Assembly: GCA_965240325.2 (NCBI GenBank)
Contig: OZ251231.1
Location: forward strand, 1,178,001 to 1,242,000
DNA length: 64,000 nt
From: Rebecca billardiae RCC1528
Taxonomy: Eukaryota; Haptophyta
Direction of reading: 5' to 3'
A program made the position numbers and the translations under genes. The notes under the pieces were generated by a model. That model was given only the letters and a program-made list of their open reading frames with translations. It searched no databases and had not been told where the DNA came from. Below, piece after piece: positions 21,586 to 32,367 of the stretch. Within the stretch, counting starts at the first letter, position 1. The number at the start of each line of letters is the position of its first letter.

Positions 21586-24500
21586 TTAGGTGTCGTCACC
21601 ACCGCCGGCTTCGGAACTTGTGTCAGCTTCGCCGTCCGCGCGGGCGCCGGCGGCGCCCGCGACACCGTGGCCACCACCGCGCGAGATGTCGCCTGAGCTG
21701 CCGTTGCGATCGCGCGCAGGCAGCGCCGCAGCCTTGGCGGCGTTGGCAGCGCGGCTGCCCCCGCCCAGATTCCTGAGCGCGGTCACGAAGAGCGACGCGA
21801 AAAAGGCGCCAAACGCGCTGTCGCCCTCGGCCTCGAGCGCCAGCCGCGCGGCGCGCGCCGCCGCGTCCTCCTCCCGCTCCCCGTTGCGCTCGCTCGCCGC
21901 CAGCTCGGACGCGCGCTCGATCGCGGGGAGGTACTCGCGGATCGTCCGGTTGAACGGGCCGACGCCCGCGAGCTCGATCACGTCCGTCAGCCGCTTCTCG
22001 ACGGTCTTGCCCTCGTGCTGCGCGTACAGCACGTGGAACGCGTCGAACGCCGAGACGGTCGCGCGCGCCGCGCCCTCGGACGCGCCGCCGACGATCACCG
22101 CCTCCGCCTCCTGCAGCCGTGAGCCGAGCATCCGCCACGCGTACAATTCGACGACCGGCCAGAGCTGCTGCACGAGGGAGGCGCTGCCGAGGACGAGGAG
22201 CCGGCTGCACCGGCCCAGGTACACGAGCTCGTGCGCGAGCTGCTCGGTGGGCAGCAGCGAGTGGTCCTGCGACAGCCCGTCCAGCCAGACGACCGGGCGG
22301 CGGCCATGCTGAACCTCGAACGCGCGCGCCCACTCGCCGAGCGCCGCGACGCGCGCGTCGCGCGGGTCGCGGTGGCAGTGGACAACAAACGCGTCCGCGC
22401 GCGGCGCGTGGCTGAGGAGGTCGGCCTCGTCCGCGCCCTCCGTGCTGGCGGCGGCGGGCGCGCGCGAGAACGCTTCGGAGCGGTGCCGAGCCTGCAGCCG
22501 CGCGCGCGCGGCGATCAGCCTACTGGCCGTCGAGCTCTCCTGCTGCCGCTGCTCCGACGACGACAAGAGCACGGCGCCGCGCGGCGCGTGCGTCGCCGAC
22601 CAGGAAGGCGGGTGCATCAGCCCAGACGAGACGGTGCGCACGCGCCGCGTGTCCGAGAGCGAGAAGGGCATCGCGCCGCTCGCGAGCAGCCCGAGCGCCA
22701 CGTCGTCGAGGGCCACGGGGAGGAAGGACATGGCCGCCTCCAGAACGAGCGCGCGCGGCTCGACTTCGCCTGACACGACGCCGTAGCCCAGCAGGGGCGC
22801 GAGCGAGGCCTCGGGGCCGCCCGAGCGGAGCGCGCGCGCGAGCACCGCCTGCGCCTGCTCGCGCGAGCGGGTGCGCACCACCGCCGGGCCGATCAGCAGC
22901 CCCACCGCCACGCTGCACGCGACCACCACGAACAGCCCAAGGGGCCTCTGCGCCGCCATCCCCGACTCGAGCGTCCACACCAGAATGTTCAAGTCCAGTA
23001 GCGCGCTCAGGAGGATGTAGAGACCAGCGGCTACCCACGTGGCGCGCAGCAGCACGCGCGCGCTGTGCCAGTGCCGCACGATCGCGACGAGCAGCGCCGA
23101 CCACAGCCCGATGTTCTGCAGCACGCGCACCGCGTAGTGCGCGGTCCACACGCCCCGGTAGAAGCGCCCGTCGCGCTTCGGGTCCGCTTCTGAGAAGGTG
23201 TCTTGGTAGCCCTCGTCGCCCGCCACCGCGGCCAGGTTGTCTACGTGAGGAAGGCTGACGATCCAGCAGAGCAGGATCGGCGCGAGCGCGACCATGCGGA
23301 TGCGGACGATCTGCGAGTCCGTCGGCACGAGCGAGAGCAGCATGCAGACGACTGAGGCCTGCCGCCACGCGCGCGCCGGGACGGGGCGGCCAGTCGGAGG
23401 CGCGGAGGGCGGGCGTTCGCGTGGTGCGTTGTCAGCGTGAGCGGCGGGGCGGGGCGGAGCGCGGGGCGCACGCGAGCGCGCGGGCCCGTCGGCTCGCGCA
23501 CCTGCCCGCCCAGCAGGTACACGTGCGTGCGGATCGCGTAGCCGTCGTACATGTCGTAGATCACAGAAGCAGACACGCCGGGGTTCACAGCGAGCAGGGC
23601 GCTTGTCTCGAGTGCGTAGCTCGCGCTGCAAGCGACGAGCACGATGATGCCTGCGGTGAGCGTGGCCAGGGCGATGGACATCTGCCGCCGGCGCGCGCCG
23701 CCCAGCGCCGCGTCGAAGCGCGCGCACAGCTCGTCGTACCCCATCGCGCACGCGTGCAGCTCGCTCGAGCCCGGCCGGACCGGCTCCAGCAGCCGCTCGC
23801 GCACCGGCGGCCGCGCCGCGGCCGCGGCGGGGCTGTCGAGCGGAAGATCTCGCCAGCGGCGCGTGTGCCCGCGCGGCGGCGCGGCCGCGTGCGCGGCCGA
23901 GCGCGGGGCGGCGTCGTCTGCTGCGCCGCGCGCGGAGCCGTCGGCGCCCCCGCGCGCGCCCGCCTGCTGCCAACTCGCGCCCGATGCTGTCGGCGCGCGC
24001 GCGGCCGCGCCAACGCAGGGCGCCAGCAGTCGAGTCCCAAGCCCGGCCGCGCGCGGCCGCGCGCTCAGCGGCCCGCCGTCTCCGCTCGCCGCGCGCGTCG
24101 CGTTCACGACGTCGTGGTACACGTCCCTGAGCAGGTTGAGCACGTGGTTCACGTCGATCATGTGCGCCGCGTCGAGGAAGAGCCAGTGCGTCGTGCCGCC
24201 GCCCGGCGCCTCGTCCGGCGCGCGGCGCGGGAACCTCCGCGCGTGCGCTCGCAGCGCCGACGCATCGGCGGTCGGTTCCACCGCTCTCGCTGCCGAGGCG
24301 AACACCGAGAAATGGTGCGCTGTCTCCGGCAGCACGGTCATCAGCGCGAGGACTGCAGGGGCGTGCGCGCGCGCGGGCGGCGCGCGCGGCGTGGGCGTGC
24401 GTGAGCGCGCGGGCGCGAGCCGCGCCCAGGCCATGACGGCGCGGCGCGCGGCCGGTGCCCCCGTGCGCGCTCGCGCGGCGCAGCGCTCAGCGCGCGCAGA

Positions 24501-26075
24501 CGGGCCTGGCCTGTCGTGTGTTGGGCGCGCGGAGCTGGGCGCGCACCGTCGTACGGCTTGACGAAGCTGCGCGCCGCGCGCCGCGCACGCGCGCCGTGGC
24601 GGGAGGGCGGGTGCGCGCGCGTGTCACACTGCAAGCTCGCCGGGCCCCGCGCCCAGCACGCGCGCACGCGCGCGCGCGCGCTGCGTGCACCCATTCAGAT
24701 ATTCTACAATGTCGGCCGTCGGGCCGAGCCTGCCGAGCCGCCTCGCCTTGAACTCGGCGGGCCCGACGCCGCAGAACGTCTCGAAGTACCACTGCTTCGT
24801 GCAGCGCGCGGGCAGCTTGCCGCCGCACAGCTTCTTCCACAGCCCCTCCAGCCCGAGGAACTGCGCATCTGAGAGATAGCGCATCACAGGGCAGTCGGTG
24901 CGCTCGGCGAACGATCGCGCGAGCTGCATCGGCAGCAGCGGCACCGCGTGGCGCGAGACGACCTGCAGCTGCAAGCCGCGGCTGAGGCACGTGTGGTACA
25001 CGTACGCGGCCGCTTCCATGTCGAACTGCGTGCGTGGCGCGGCGGCGCATCAGCGTGGCGCGGCGGCGCAGCGTGGCGCGGCGGAGCATCAGCGCGGCGC
25101 GGCGGCGCAGCGCGGGGCAGCGGGCGCGGGCCCCGTGCACAGGAGGAATGGGCGCGACCATTCTTGTGTAGGAAAACAGGTCTCAGCGAGCCTCCGCGCG
25201 CACGCCCACACAGGCGCGCGCCGGGGCGCGGCACGCGTGCACAGGTGCACGGGCTGCATCGCTGCACGCGCGCACGCGCACGCCAGCGCGCCCGGCCGTG
25301 GCGCAATGCCGCAGCGGCAGCCATCGTCCCGCCTCACCGTGTTGTTCACGCTCGTGTCGGGCACCCAGCCGAAGGGCGCGCTCGGGTCGGGCGCGAGGCC
25401 GCCCTGCACCGAGACGGCGCGCACGCGCGAGAAGGCCAGGTCCGGCCGCGCCTCCATCACGTCGGCCAGGTCCCGCAGCGAAGAGATGCACACGACGTAC
25501 ACGCTGCGCGCCGCGCTCGACTCGAGCGCGCGCACGAGCAGCGAGTGGCCGTGGTAGAGCTGCTCGTCGCGCACCGCGTCGTAGCCGGGGAGGCGGTACT
25601 CGTGCGGCTGGGGCGTGTACACCTGCGACCCCTCCGAGCCAATGCCCACCGGCACGTCCGTGACGCCCACGTGGTTGAGCAGGCATTGCGCGAGCCGTGC
25701 GCGCGCAAGCGCTTGCTTCCCGCCGTTGGCCACCACGGCCTTTAGGAGTAGCCGGCGGCGGCGGTGGAGCATGGCGGCCACGAGGATCGCCTGCAGACGG
25801 GGGGTGCGCGGGCGCGGCGGCGCAGATGAGCAATGGGTCCGTGCTCGCCGCGGGCCAACCCCGGCCCACGGCGGGCTCGCCGCGCTCGCCGTGGCGACGG
25901 CACATCGCGGCACCTTGACATCGTCGGGGTCTGGCCCTGGATCCGTGATGAGGATGAGCGATCTACGCTTGCGCTCCGCGATCGGGTTGAGCCATCCTCG
26001 CGAGGATAGCGCCTCGCTGATCTGCGAGCGGTGCGAGCCCGAGTCCCGTCGAGCCTCTCCCGCACCCGGCGCCAT
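21586..26075 (-). CDS. Nucleoside hydrolase-like / multi-span membrane / TIR-like fusion protein
   Basis: Six exons on the minus strand: 26075-25914, 25790-25338, 25025-24691, 24566-24547 (a 20-base microexon), 24352-23502 and 23358-21586. All five introns are GT-AG and the phases join exactly, giving 1,197 aa. The N-terminal domain begins ILITDPGPDPDDVK, the Asp-rich metal/ribose site of inosine-uridine nucleoside hydrolases. It continues with AILVAAML, AVVANGGKQA and NNTFDMEAA and reaches about residue 410. Five or six hydrophobic helices lie between about 547 and 760. From about 925 to 1035 a TIR-like domain shows AFVVHCHRDPRD, VVWLDGLSQD, LLVLGS and LWPVVELYAW, whose Glu sits where catalytic TIRs have theirs. 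It lies just downstream of the sialidase on the same strand. The split into two genes is refuted mainly by the microexon, which restores NGFVKPYDVLALMTVLPET. Functions are inferred from family resemblance. Confidence 0.75.
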
Positions 26076-26193
26076 TATTTGGCACGGTGCCCAGCTTTGA
26101 AGCCGCCTCGACGGGTTCGAAGACCGGGCACGCCTTTTTACAACCGTTCGCGTCCCAAGCAGGAGTCTCAACACTGACAATGGTGATCCATGG

Positions 26194-27891
26194 TCATACA
26201 CTAGCCATGCCGTGCGCGGCGCGTCGGCTCCCAGGCGCTCGGGGCCCGCTCCGGCTCCCGCGACAGACGCAGTGCGTGCGCGTGCTCAGCTGGCACACGC
26301 CCAGCGCGTACAGCGCTCCCAGTGCCAGCAGGAAGGCGGCGCTGCCCGGCCCGCTCGCGAGCGCGGGCTCGACTCCGCGCGTCACGGCAGGGTGAAGGCG
26401 AGCACCGCGCTCCGCCTGCAGCCCGGTGATGGTGCCGGCTGCCGCGCCCGCGCCCGGCTGGTCTTGCCACAGGGCACGCTCGCGCGCGCGGTCGGCTCCC
26501 ACGTAGCGGGCCCAGCGCACCCTGTCTGTGCGCGCGCCGCCGCCGGCGTCCGCCTCCGCGTCCGCTCTCGGCCAGCCGCCCTCGTCCGCTCCCTCCTCGC
26601 CCTCGTCGTCCTCCTCGTCGTACTCCCACGCCGCGCCGTCTCTCCCAGAGTCCTCCCACAGCACCGGCAGCTCGGCCACAACGGCCGCGCCGGCGGACTG
26701 CTGCTGGCTCGTCGCCCGAGCAGTGGCGCTGAGTGGCGGGAGGGCAAGTGGCATCCAAACCAGCTCGCACACGCCCTCGCCGCCGCCGGGGCAGCGGCCC
26801 TCACGCAGGTTGGTCTCCCAGAGAAGGCCGACTTCGGCGGAGCGGTTGCCCACCGCCGGCGGCGGGATCGCGAAGAGCGACGAGTAGCCGAACGTGCGCG
26901 CCCTGTGCGACACACGTGCGAGCGGCTGCCATGACGCGCCATCGTCGGCCGACGCCATGATCAGCCCGCCGACGCGGCCGAGCCGGTTCGCCGCGCCGCG
27001 GTTCACATTTCCCGGGTTGGAGAAGAGCAGCGGGCCGGTCGGGCGGAGGCGGACGAGGGAAGCTGAGCACGCCGGCTCGAGCAGCGCGGGCTCGCGCCGC
27101 AGCGGGCCGAACGTCGCGCCCCCGTCCGTCGACTCCGCGAGCGCGCGGCACTCGCACCGATGCTTGTGCTCCTTCGTGCGCATGGACGCGAGCACTCGGC
27201 CATCGCTCAGCTCGGTGAGCGTGCCTTCGTCCACGCCCGGGCCGAAGCGGAGGAGCCTGCCCGTGCGCGCGTCGCGCGAGGGCGTGTACGTGCGCCCGCC
27301 GTCGTCGGAGAACCACACGACGTCGTACGAGTAGGCTGGCTGCTGATGCCCAATCCACAGGAGCCGGTGCGGGGCGGCCGCGTGCCGCGCGCTCAGCGCG
27401 AGCCCCGGCGAGGGCCCGACGAATGTGGGCAGCTTGAAGAGTCGCGGGAAGTCGACGGGCGTCGACCACGAGGCGCCCAGGTCGATGGACGCCACCTGCG
27501 CATTCATGTACCGCTTCGCCTCGAGCTGCCAGTTGAACTGCAGCAGCAGGCGGCGAGAGCTGACGTCGTAGACCGGTGAGGGCTGAGACGCGCACTCGGC
27601 GACGAGGCGCACCGGGCCCCACGTGCGCCCGCCGTCGTCAGAGATCTTGAGCACAATGTCCGTCGTGAGCGCACACGCCTGGTCCCCAGGCTTCTCGTCG
27701 CTGCGCGCCCCAGCGCCGCTCGCTGAGACCTCGCAGAAGTCCCCTCCCCACTGCCTCGCCTCAGCGAACGCGAGCACCCTGCGCGATGCGGTGATGACGA
27801 CGGGGATGCGAAAGCACGGGTACGTCTTGCGCCAGCCATCGCCGGCGTCAGCCCTCTCGTTGGGCTCGAAGACGATCTCAGGCACGCCCAT
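26194..27891 (-). CDS. Exo-alpha-sialidase (GH33-like), C-terminally membrane-anchored
   Basis: 565 aa, intronless. The FRIP motif is at 27-30 (Arg of the sialate-binding triad). Asp-boxes S-x-D-x-G-x-x-W/Y/F lie at 84-91, 195-202, 254-261 and 314-321, with a degenerate one at 135-142. Glu43 lies in LAFAEAR, Glu222 in DEGTLTELSDGR, and a Tyr-Ser pair in FGYSSLF near 335 fits the nucleophile Tyr. This is the six-bladed propeller fold that releases terminal sialic (nonulosonic) acids. The catalytic part ends near 385. An acidic linker follows (EYDEEDDEGEEGADEG), then a hydrophobic helix near 515-537, suggesting a tail anchor. No N-terminal signal peptide is evident, so an upstream exon is possible. 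Divergent from the FAAP24-like gene, 188 bp apart. Confidence 0.85.
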   Translation of the reverse strand: MGVPEIVFEPNERADAGDGWRKTYPCFRIPVVITASRRVLAFAEARQWGGDFCEVSASGAGARSDEKPGDQACALTTDIVLKISDDGGRTWGPVRLVAECASQPSPVYDVSSRRLLLQFNWQLEAKRYMNAQVASIDLGASWSTPVDFPRLFKLPTFVGPSPGLALSARHAAAPHRLLWIGHQQPAYSYDVVWFSDDGGRTYTPSRDARTGRLLRFGPGVDEGTLTELSDGRVLASMRTKEHKHRCECRALAESTDGGATFGPLRREPALLEPACSASLVRLRPTGPLLFSNPGNVNRGAANRLGRVGGLIMASADDGASWQPLARVSHRARTFGYSSLFAIPPPAVGNRSAEVGLLWETNLREGRCPGGGEGVCELVWMPLALPPLSATARATSQQQSAGAAVVAELPVLWEDSGRDGAAWEYDEEDDEGEEGADEGGWPRADAEADAGGGARTDRVRWARYVGADRARERALWQDQPGAGAAAGTITGLQAERGARLHPAVTRGVEPALASGPGSAAFLLALGALYALGVCQLSTRTHCVCRGSRSGPRAPGSRRAAHGMASV

Positions 27892-28079
27892 GTCGGCGTG
27901 CCTCCCCGTGAGCTTGTGCCTTTAAATCCCCACTCCCTCCCGTTGTCACGCTTCCGCCATCGTGCGCGATGGCCGTGGAGCGTGGGAGCTCCTGACCAGG
28001 CCCGGCACGCCGGCCGAGCAACGGCCGCTGCACGCTTGGATCGGCGAGACCCATTTCGACTCGCCGCGCCGCCACGGTG

Positions 28080-28865
28080 ATGGTCGAGCGCGAGAATGTG
28101 GCGCCCGAGCGCCAGGCAGTCCGCATCCTGGACACGGACTTCAGACGGTGTCGCCCCACACCGATGCTCCTCGGCGGCGATTCAGATCTCGGGCCACGTG
28201 GCGCGTTAGCGATCGCAGATGAGATGGTGATCATGTGGAGCGACCGCGCCGGCAACGGCATGCTCCTCTCTGAGGGCGAGGAGGCACGCGCGGTGTGGGA
28301 GGATGTGGCGTGTGCGTACCCACGCGCGCGACTTGCGGTGATCTTCGAGAGCCTGCAGCCTCAGCTGCGCCCTGCTGCGAGCGAGTTTGGGGCTCGCACG
28401 CTCTGCGCTGACGGCGGCGGCGTGGCTGTCCTGCAGGCGAGCGGGAGGAGCGAGACGCTGCGCATGGTCGAACGGCTGGCCAGCTCGGCTCAGAGTGGGC
28501 ATACAGACGATAAGACGTACCTGCAGAGCTGCGTGCTCGCCAAGCCCTCGGGCGGCATCCCCTACCCCGAGGGCGACGCGCGCGCGCCATGGCTGCTCAT
28601 GCTGCTGCAGGTCCCGGGCGTATCCATGGACATCGCCTCGGCGGTGGTCGAGCGCTATCCATCCTGGTTCGCGCTCATGCGTGCGTATCGTGCGCTCGAG
28701 GGGAACCCGCCCGCGGCCGCGGCGCACAAGGCACAGGCGAGCCTCCTCGCGGATATCCCTCGGGCGGCACGCGATGTGGGCAAGCAGATGCGCATTGGGC
28801 CGGCCGCGTCTGCGCGCATCCACAGCGTGTTCACCACCAGAGACCCGCAGCTAGCGCTGTCCTAG
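28080..28865 (+). CDS. FAAP24-like XPF-family protein (pseudo-nuclease plus helix-hairpin-helix)
   Basis: 261 aa from ATG 28080. The C-terminal third has a tandem helix-hairpin-helix: LLMLLQVPGVSMDIASAVV, ERYPSWFALMRAY and IGPAASARIHSVF. The N-terminal half resembles the ERCC4-type fold (MVIMWSDRAGNGML, ARLAVIFESLQPQLR) but lacks the GDxnERKxxxD nuclease signature. A small inactive nuclease fold plus (HhH)2 is the plan of FAAP24, the DNA-binding partner of FANCM in interstrand crosslink repair. EME1 or a short MUS81 relative is the alternative. No intron was seen. The start may lie further 5' because the frame has little room before the sialidase promoter. Confidence 0.5.
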   Translation: MVERENVAPERQAVRILDTDFRRCRPTPMLLGGDSDLGPRGALAIADEMVIMWSDRAGNGMLLSEGEEARAVWEDVACAYPRARLAVIFESLQPQLRPAASEFGARTLCADGGGVAVLQASGRSETLRMVERLASSAQSGHTDDKTYLQSCVLAKPSGGIPYPEGDARAPWLLMLLQVPGVSMDIASAVVERYPSWFALMRAYRALEGNPPAAAAHKAQASLLADIPRAARDVGKQMRIGPAASARIHSVFTTRDPQLALS

Positions 28866-29169
28866 CGTCGTGAAGAGGATGGGCAGTGGTGACCGGCCGG
28901 CGGACGATGTGCGAGGCTTGGAGTGCATCTGCCGCCCCTTTGGCAATGGCCAGTCCGGCTGCTGAAGCGTGCCGCGCATGCATGGGGGCGGCATAGTATG
29001 GCCGCGCGGGGCCGGCCGCGCGGGCGGCTGGCGGCCCGGCCCCGGGCCTCGGCCTTACAAGTGCCTTACTTGTGATCTCGTCACGCGCTGGCGCCGAGGC
29101 TGCGCGGTGTCACGCTAGCGCTGAGCCGCCAGCACGACAGCAATGCATACTACGCAGAAAACTACTTAT
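28866..29169. other. Intergenic, nothing recognised
   Basis: About 300 bases between the convergent ends of the FAAP24-like and ATP-grasp genes. No gene, repeat or hairpin stood out. Confidence 0.6.
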
Positions 29170-31096
29170 TCACTGAGACTGAGGAGTATAGATGATAGGC
29201 TTCAGAGCGAGGGACAGGTTCCATCGCGCCTCTGGAGCGTGTGGTCCTGCGGCGCGCTCTGAAACTGCGCTGTCTGATGACACTGTCAGACCGCCAGCGG
29301 GCGCCTCGAGCATGCCTGGGCGGCCGCACAGCAGCAGTGCTGATTCGCGCCGGCCGCCTTGCGCCTCGACGACAAAGAGCGCTGACGCGTGCGCCACGCG
29401 CGCCCCCGGCGGCGCGCACGCTCTGCGCTCGGTCGCCCACGCCAAGCTCCGCGCGCAGTCGGCGTAGACGTGTGGCGCGTGATCGTCCAGCGCAGCGGGC
29501 ACGGCCGAGAGCGGCGCGGAGCGCCCAGGGCAGAGTGGCGAGCGCTGCCGGAGGACGACGTCGGGCGGATCCCCCGCAAAGTGCACGGTGCACGTGCGCA
29601 AGTCGTACCGGGCCGCGCCCGGCTCGTACCACGCCTCGTAGAACCGGCCAAACTCCCAGGGGATGTGCACGAACGTGTCGGGACAGTAGGAGAGCGCGGT
29701 CGGGTAGGCACCGGGAGAGACGTAGCTCAGCGTGACCGAGCGGCGGATGGGCTGCACCGTGGCCGCGCGGCGGGGCGGTCGGGGCGCGCCGAGCTGGATC
29801 TGGGCGCGCAGCGCGCCGAAGAGGCTCATGTCGAGCCCAAGCACCTCCCTCGGCAGCATGTGGATAAATGTGACGCGCTGGCAGACCGAGGGCGGGCGCG
29901 GTGCAAGGGCCGGCGCCGCGCGCGGGTTGGGCGCAGGGTGAGGCGCGCGGCGAGAGCAGGAGCGAGCAGGCGCGTGGGCACACGCCGTGTGCGCATGGGC
30001 AGCCGCGTGGCACGCCGCGCACGCCACACGGCGGGCTGGTGCAGACGCACGGCCCGCGCGCTCGCGCACAAACGGAGCCGTGCCCGCGCGCGCCGCCGCG
30101 CCCATCCGCCGTGCTCACAAGGGGAGCGCTCACCATGTTGGGGTCCACCAGGAAGGCACGGCCGGACCGATCGACATGGAAGTCGAGCTGCAGGCTGCCG
30201 GTGTATCCGAGCGCGGCGACGACCGCCGCGACCTGCCGCGTCATCTCGGGCATGTTCACCGCGCGCATCACCAACGCCGCGCCAGTCGGCCCCCTGCTCA
30301 CCAGGTCGAGGTAAGAGAAGCCTGCCAGCAGCTGCCCGTCCACGGCCGTGGCCGCAAACTCGGCGTGCACGCCGTCGATGAACTGCTCGAGCATGACAGT
30401 CGTGCCCTTGCGGGCGGCCGCCTTCAGGCCTCGCACGAGATCGCTGCGCGCGTAGCAGATCGTGATGCCCCAGCCGTCCCCGTCCACGTCGCTCTTCATC
30501 ACGAGCGGCAGGCGCCGCTCGAGCGCAAGCAGCCGGGCCGCGCCGGTGGCGTTGCCGGCGGCGACCACCTGGTGGGGGTCGCCGATCTGCTGGTGCCACG
30601 GTGTCCGCACACCGTCGACCGACGAGAGCGCGGACATGAGCTTGAGCTTGTCGTTGTACACATCCCAGGCCTCACGCCGCCGAGGCAGCGAGCAGCGCAT
30701 GACGCTGAGCGTCGAGCGCAAGTCAGGCCGCAGCGGTGCTCGCAGGCTCGCCCGCTCCAGTCTGCGCGCCGCGCTGACCATGAGCTTTGCCGACGCGCGA
30801 TAGTCAGGCACAACCAGTGCTGGGCGCCAGGCCGACACGGCTTTGATGAGCTCGTCCACCCTGTCGCCCGTGTCCGGCACAATCCGAGCGAATCGGACGA
30901 GCGGCGGCGCCCCAACGGACCATGTGCTGTTCTTGGGAGGCGGGCTGAGGACGCCGACCTCCCAGCCCGCGTGATGGAGGCCCGACATGAAGAGCGGGAC
31001 GTAACGGATGAACGACAGGCCCATCAGCAGGATGCGTGACCCGCCCGCAACGCGGGCGGCATGGCACTCATCAGCGTCAGCGTCGTCGAACACCAT
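29170..31096 (-). CDS. ATP-grasp domain protein of unknown substrate
   Basis: Two exons, 31096-30134 and 29877-29170 (intron 256 bp, GTGAGC...CCAG, phase 0), give 556 aa. The first exon has a Rossmann-like start (SRILLMGLSFIRYVPLFMSG). An ATP-grasp core follows: LVMKSDVDGDGWGI (nucleotide Lys), TVMLEQFIDGVHAEF (adenine-side Glu), and LQLDFHVDRSGRAFLVDPNM, where Asp and Asn should bind magnesium. The splice joins DPNM to RVTFIHMLPREVLGLDMS. The fold ligates a carboxylate to an amine or thiol using ATP, but the substrate cannot be read from the sequence. The C-terminal 230 residues are not assigned. Only 58 bp separate its start from the divergent methyltransferase-like gene. Confidence 0.75.
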
Positions 31097-31154
31097 CGTT
31101 TCCTCACGTGTTGTCGTACGATTTTGCGCGATCCCACGCGATTTCCAATTCTCC

Positions 31155-31835
31155 ATGCAGTATCCGCCGCCGCCGGACGGCGGCGCCGATGCGTGTGTCG
31201 AGTCAAGTATGGCGGACGCGGTGGCCATCCCGTCATGTGGTGTTGAGCATGTGCACAAGACACGCGATCATCCAGGCTACATCACACCTCCCGTGCTGCG
31301 CTCCGTGTGTGCTTATCCCAAGCAAGAGGAGCTTGCACCGTTCGTGTCGATCCTCCACGTGGCTGGAGTGACACGTGTCACTTCCATTGGGGCAGGCGAG
31401 GGCTGGGTAGAGGGCTTGCTGGAGATGAGCGGTCTTGAGGTCACCTGTGTCGACATTGACGTGCACGCGCGCTTCCCAGAGCTTTACGACTCGTTTGCCA
31501 CGTACACCAGGCGTGGCGTAGTTGTCCGACTGCCCTACTCTTCCGCGGTGTACGCTCCTACTACGTCTGATCCCAGATCTGCACTCCTTTTCGCTTTCGG
31601 CAAGCGTGTCCCGTTCGACTGGTACGCTGAGAATGCGTCCGCGCCTATCATCGCCGTCATTGGCGATCCCGCTCCCATCTCGGACGAGACATGCGTCACG
31701 CAGCCATCGGCGTACTGCCTGGCATCCTCACAGCACTGGCAAGTTGTACACGATGGGCCTTGTCGGGCAGTGATGGAGGTGCGCCTCGTAGTGTACGCCC
31801 GGCGGCAAGCTGACGTCCGACCGCCACTCATCTAA
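31155..31835 (+). CDS. Class I methyltransferase-like protein
   Basis: 226 aa from ATG 31155 (MQYPPPPDGG). The frame is open to 31008, but that region overlaps the divergent gene's start. TSIGAGEGWVEGLLE resembles SAM-binding motif I and VTCVDIDVHARF the following acidic strand. APIIAVIGDPAPIS fits strand 4. The protein is short and no catalytic motif identifies a substrate. It ends in a basic tail. A family of small algal proteins of unknown role is the alternative. Confidence 0.5.
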   Translation: MQYPPPPDGGADACVESSMADAVAIPSCGVEHVHKTRDHPGYITPPVLRSVCAYPKQEELAPFVSILHVAGVTRVTSIGAGEGWVEGLLEMSGLEVTCVDIDVHARFPELYDSFATYTRRGVVVRLPYSSAVYAPTTSDPRSALLFAFGKRVPFDWYAENASAPIIAVIGDPAPISDETCVTQPSAYCLASSQHWQVVHDGPCRAVMEVRLVVYARRQADVRPPLI

Positions 31836-32367
31836 GCATAGTCTGCCAGATCGGACTGATTGGTGACGAGCAGCAGCAGAGCCTGATGAGCCGCCACCCA
31901 GCTTACCTGCGAAAGTATATTCTGATTAAATATTATTATACAGTTATCTAAATAATAATGATACAGTAGTAATAATATTATAATAATTTAATTAGTAAAG
32001 CTCAACCAGCTGCCCGTCACTGAGCTGGCCGGCTGATGTGATGATGGGGGCGCCCGCCCTGGCATCGGCCTGACAGGCTGACTGTCTCCGTGATGATCAC
32101 TTGGCGCACTACTAATAAGCTAGTCATCGTGGTGGTTGCCACGCGACGTTACCACTACCAGTGATGATGACAATCGCCCGCATCTGGACGTCGTGTTCTC
32201 AGTCTGAGACTTCACTCATCACTAATATATATATCATAGGATGAACCTGCGACAAAAACCGCCGCCTGCTGAGTGCTGTGCTGATGAGTGATGATGACGA
32301 TCGATATACGTCGTACTCCTCCGTCTCAATAAATTATATATATATGTGCTCTGATGACAACTGATGA
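31836..32367. other. AT-rich intergenic interval
   Basis: Low-complexity AT stretch (31910-32000) and GAT/ATC-rich segments between convergent genes. No coding signal. Confidence 0.7.

Noticed and set aside
26076-26201. Upstream start (26201) for the nucleoside hydrolase/TIR-like gene
   Set aside because: It would overlap the 3' end of the sialidase gene; the ATG at 26075 leaves a normal 118-bp gap and precedes the conserved domain.
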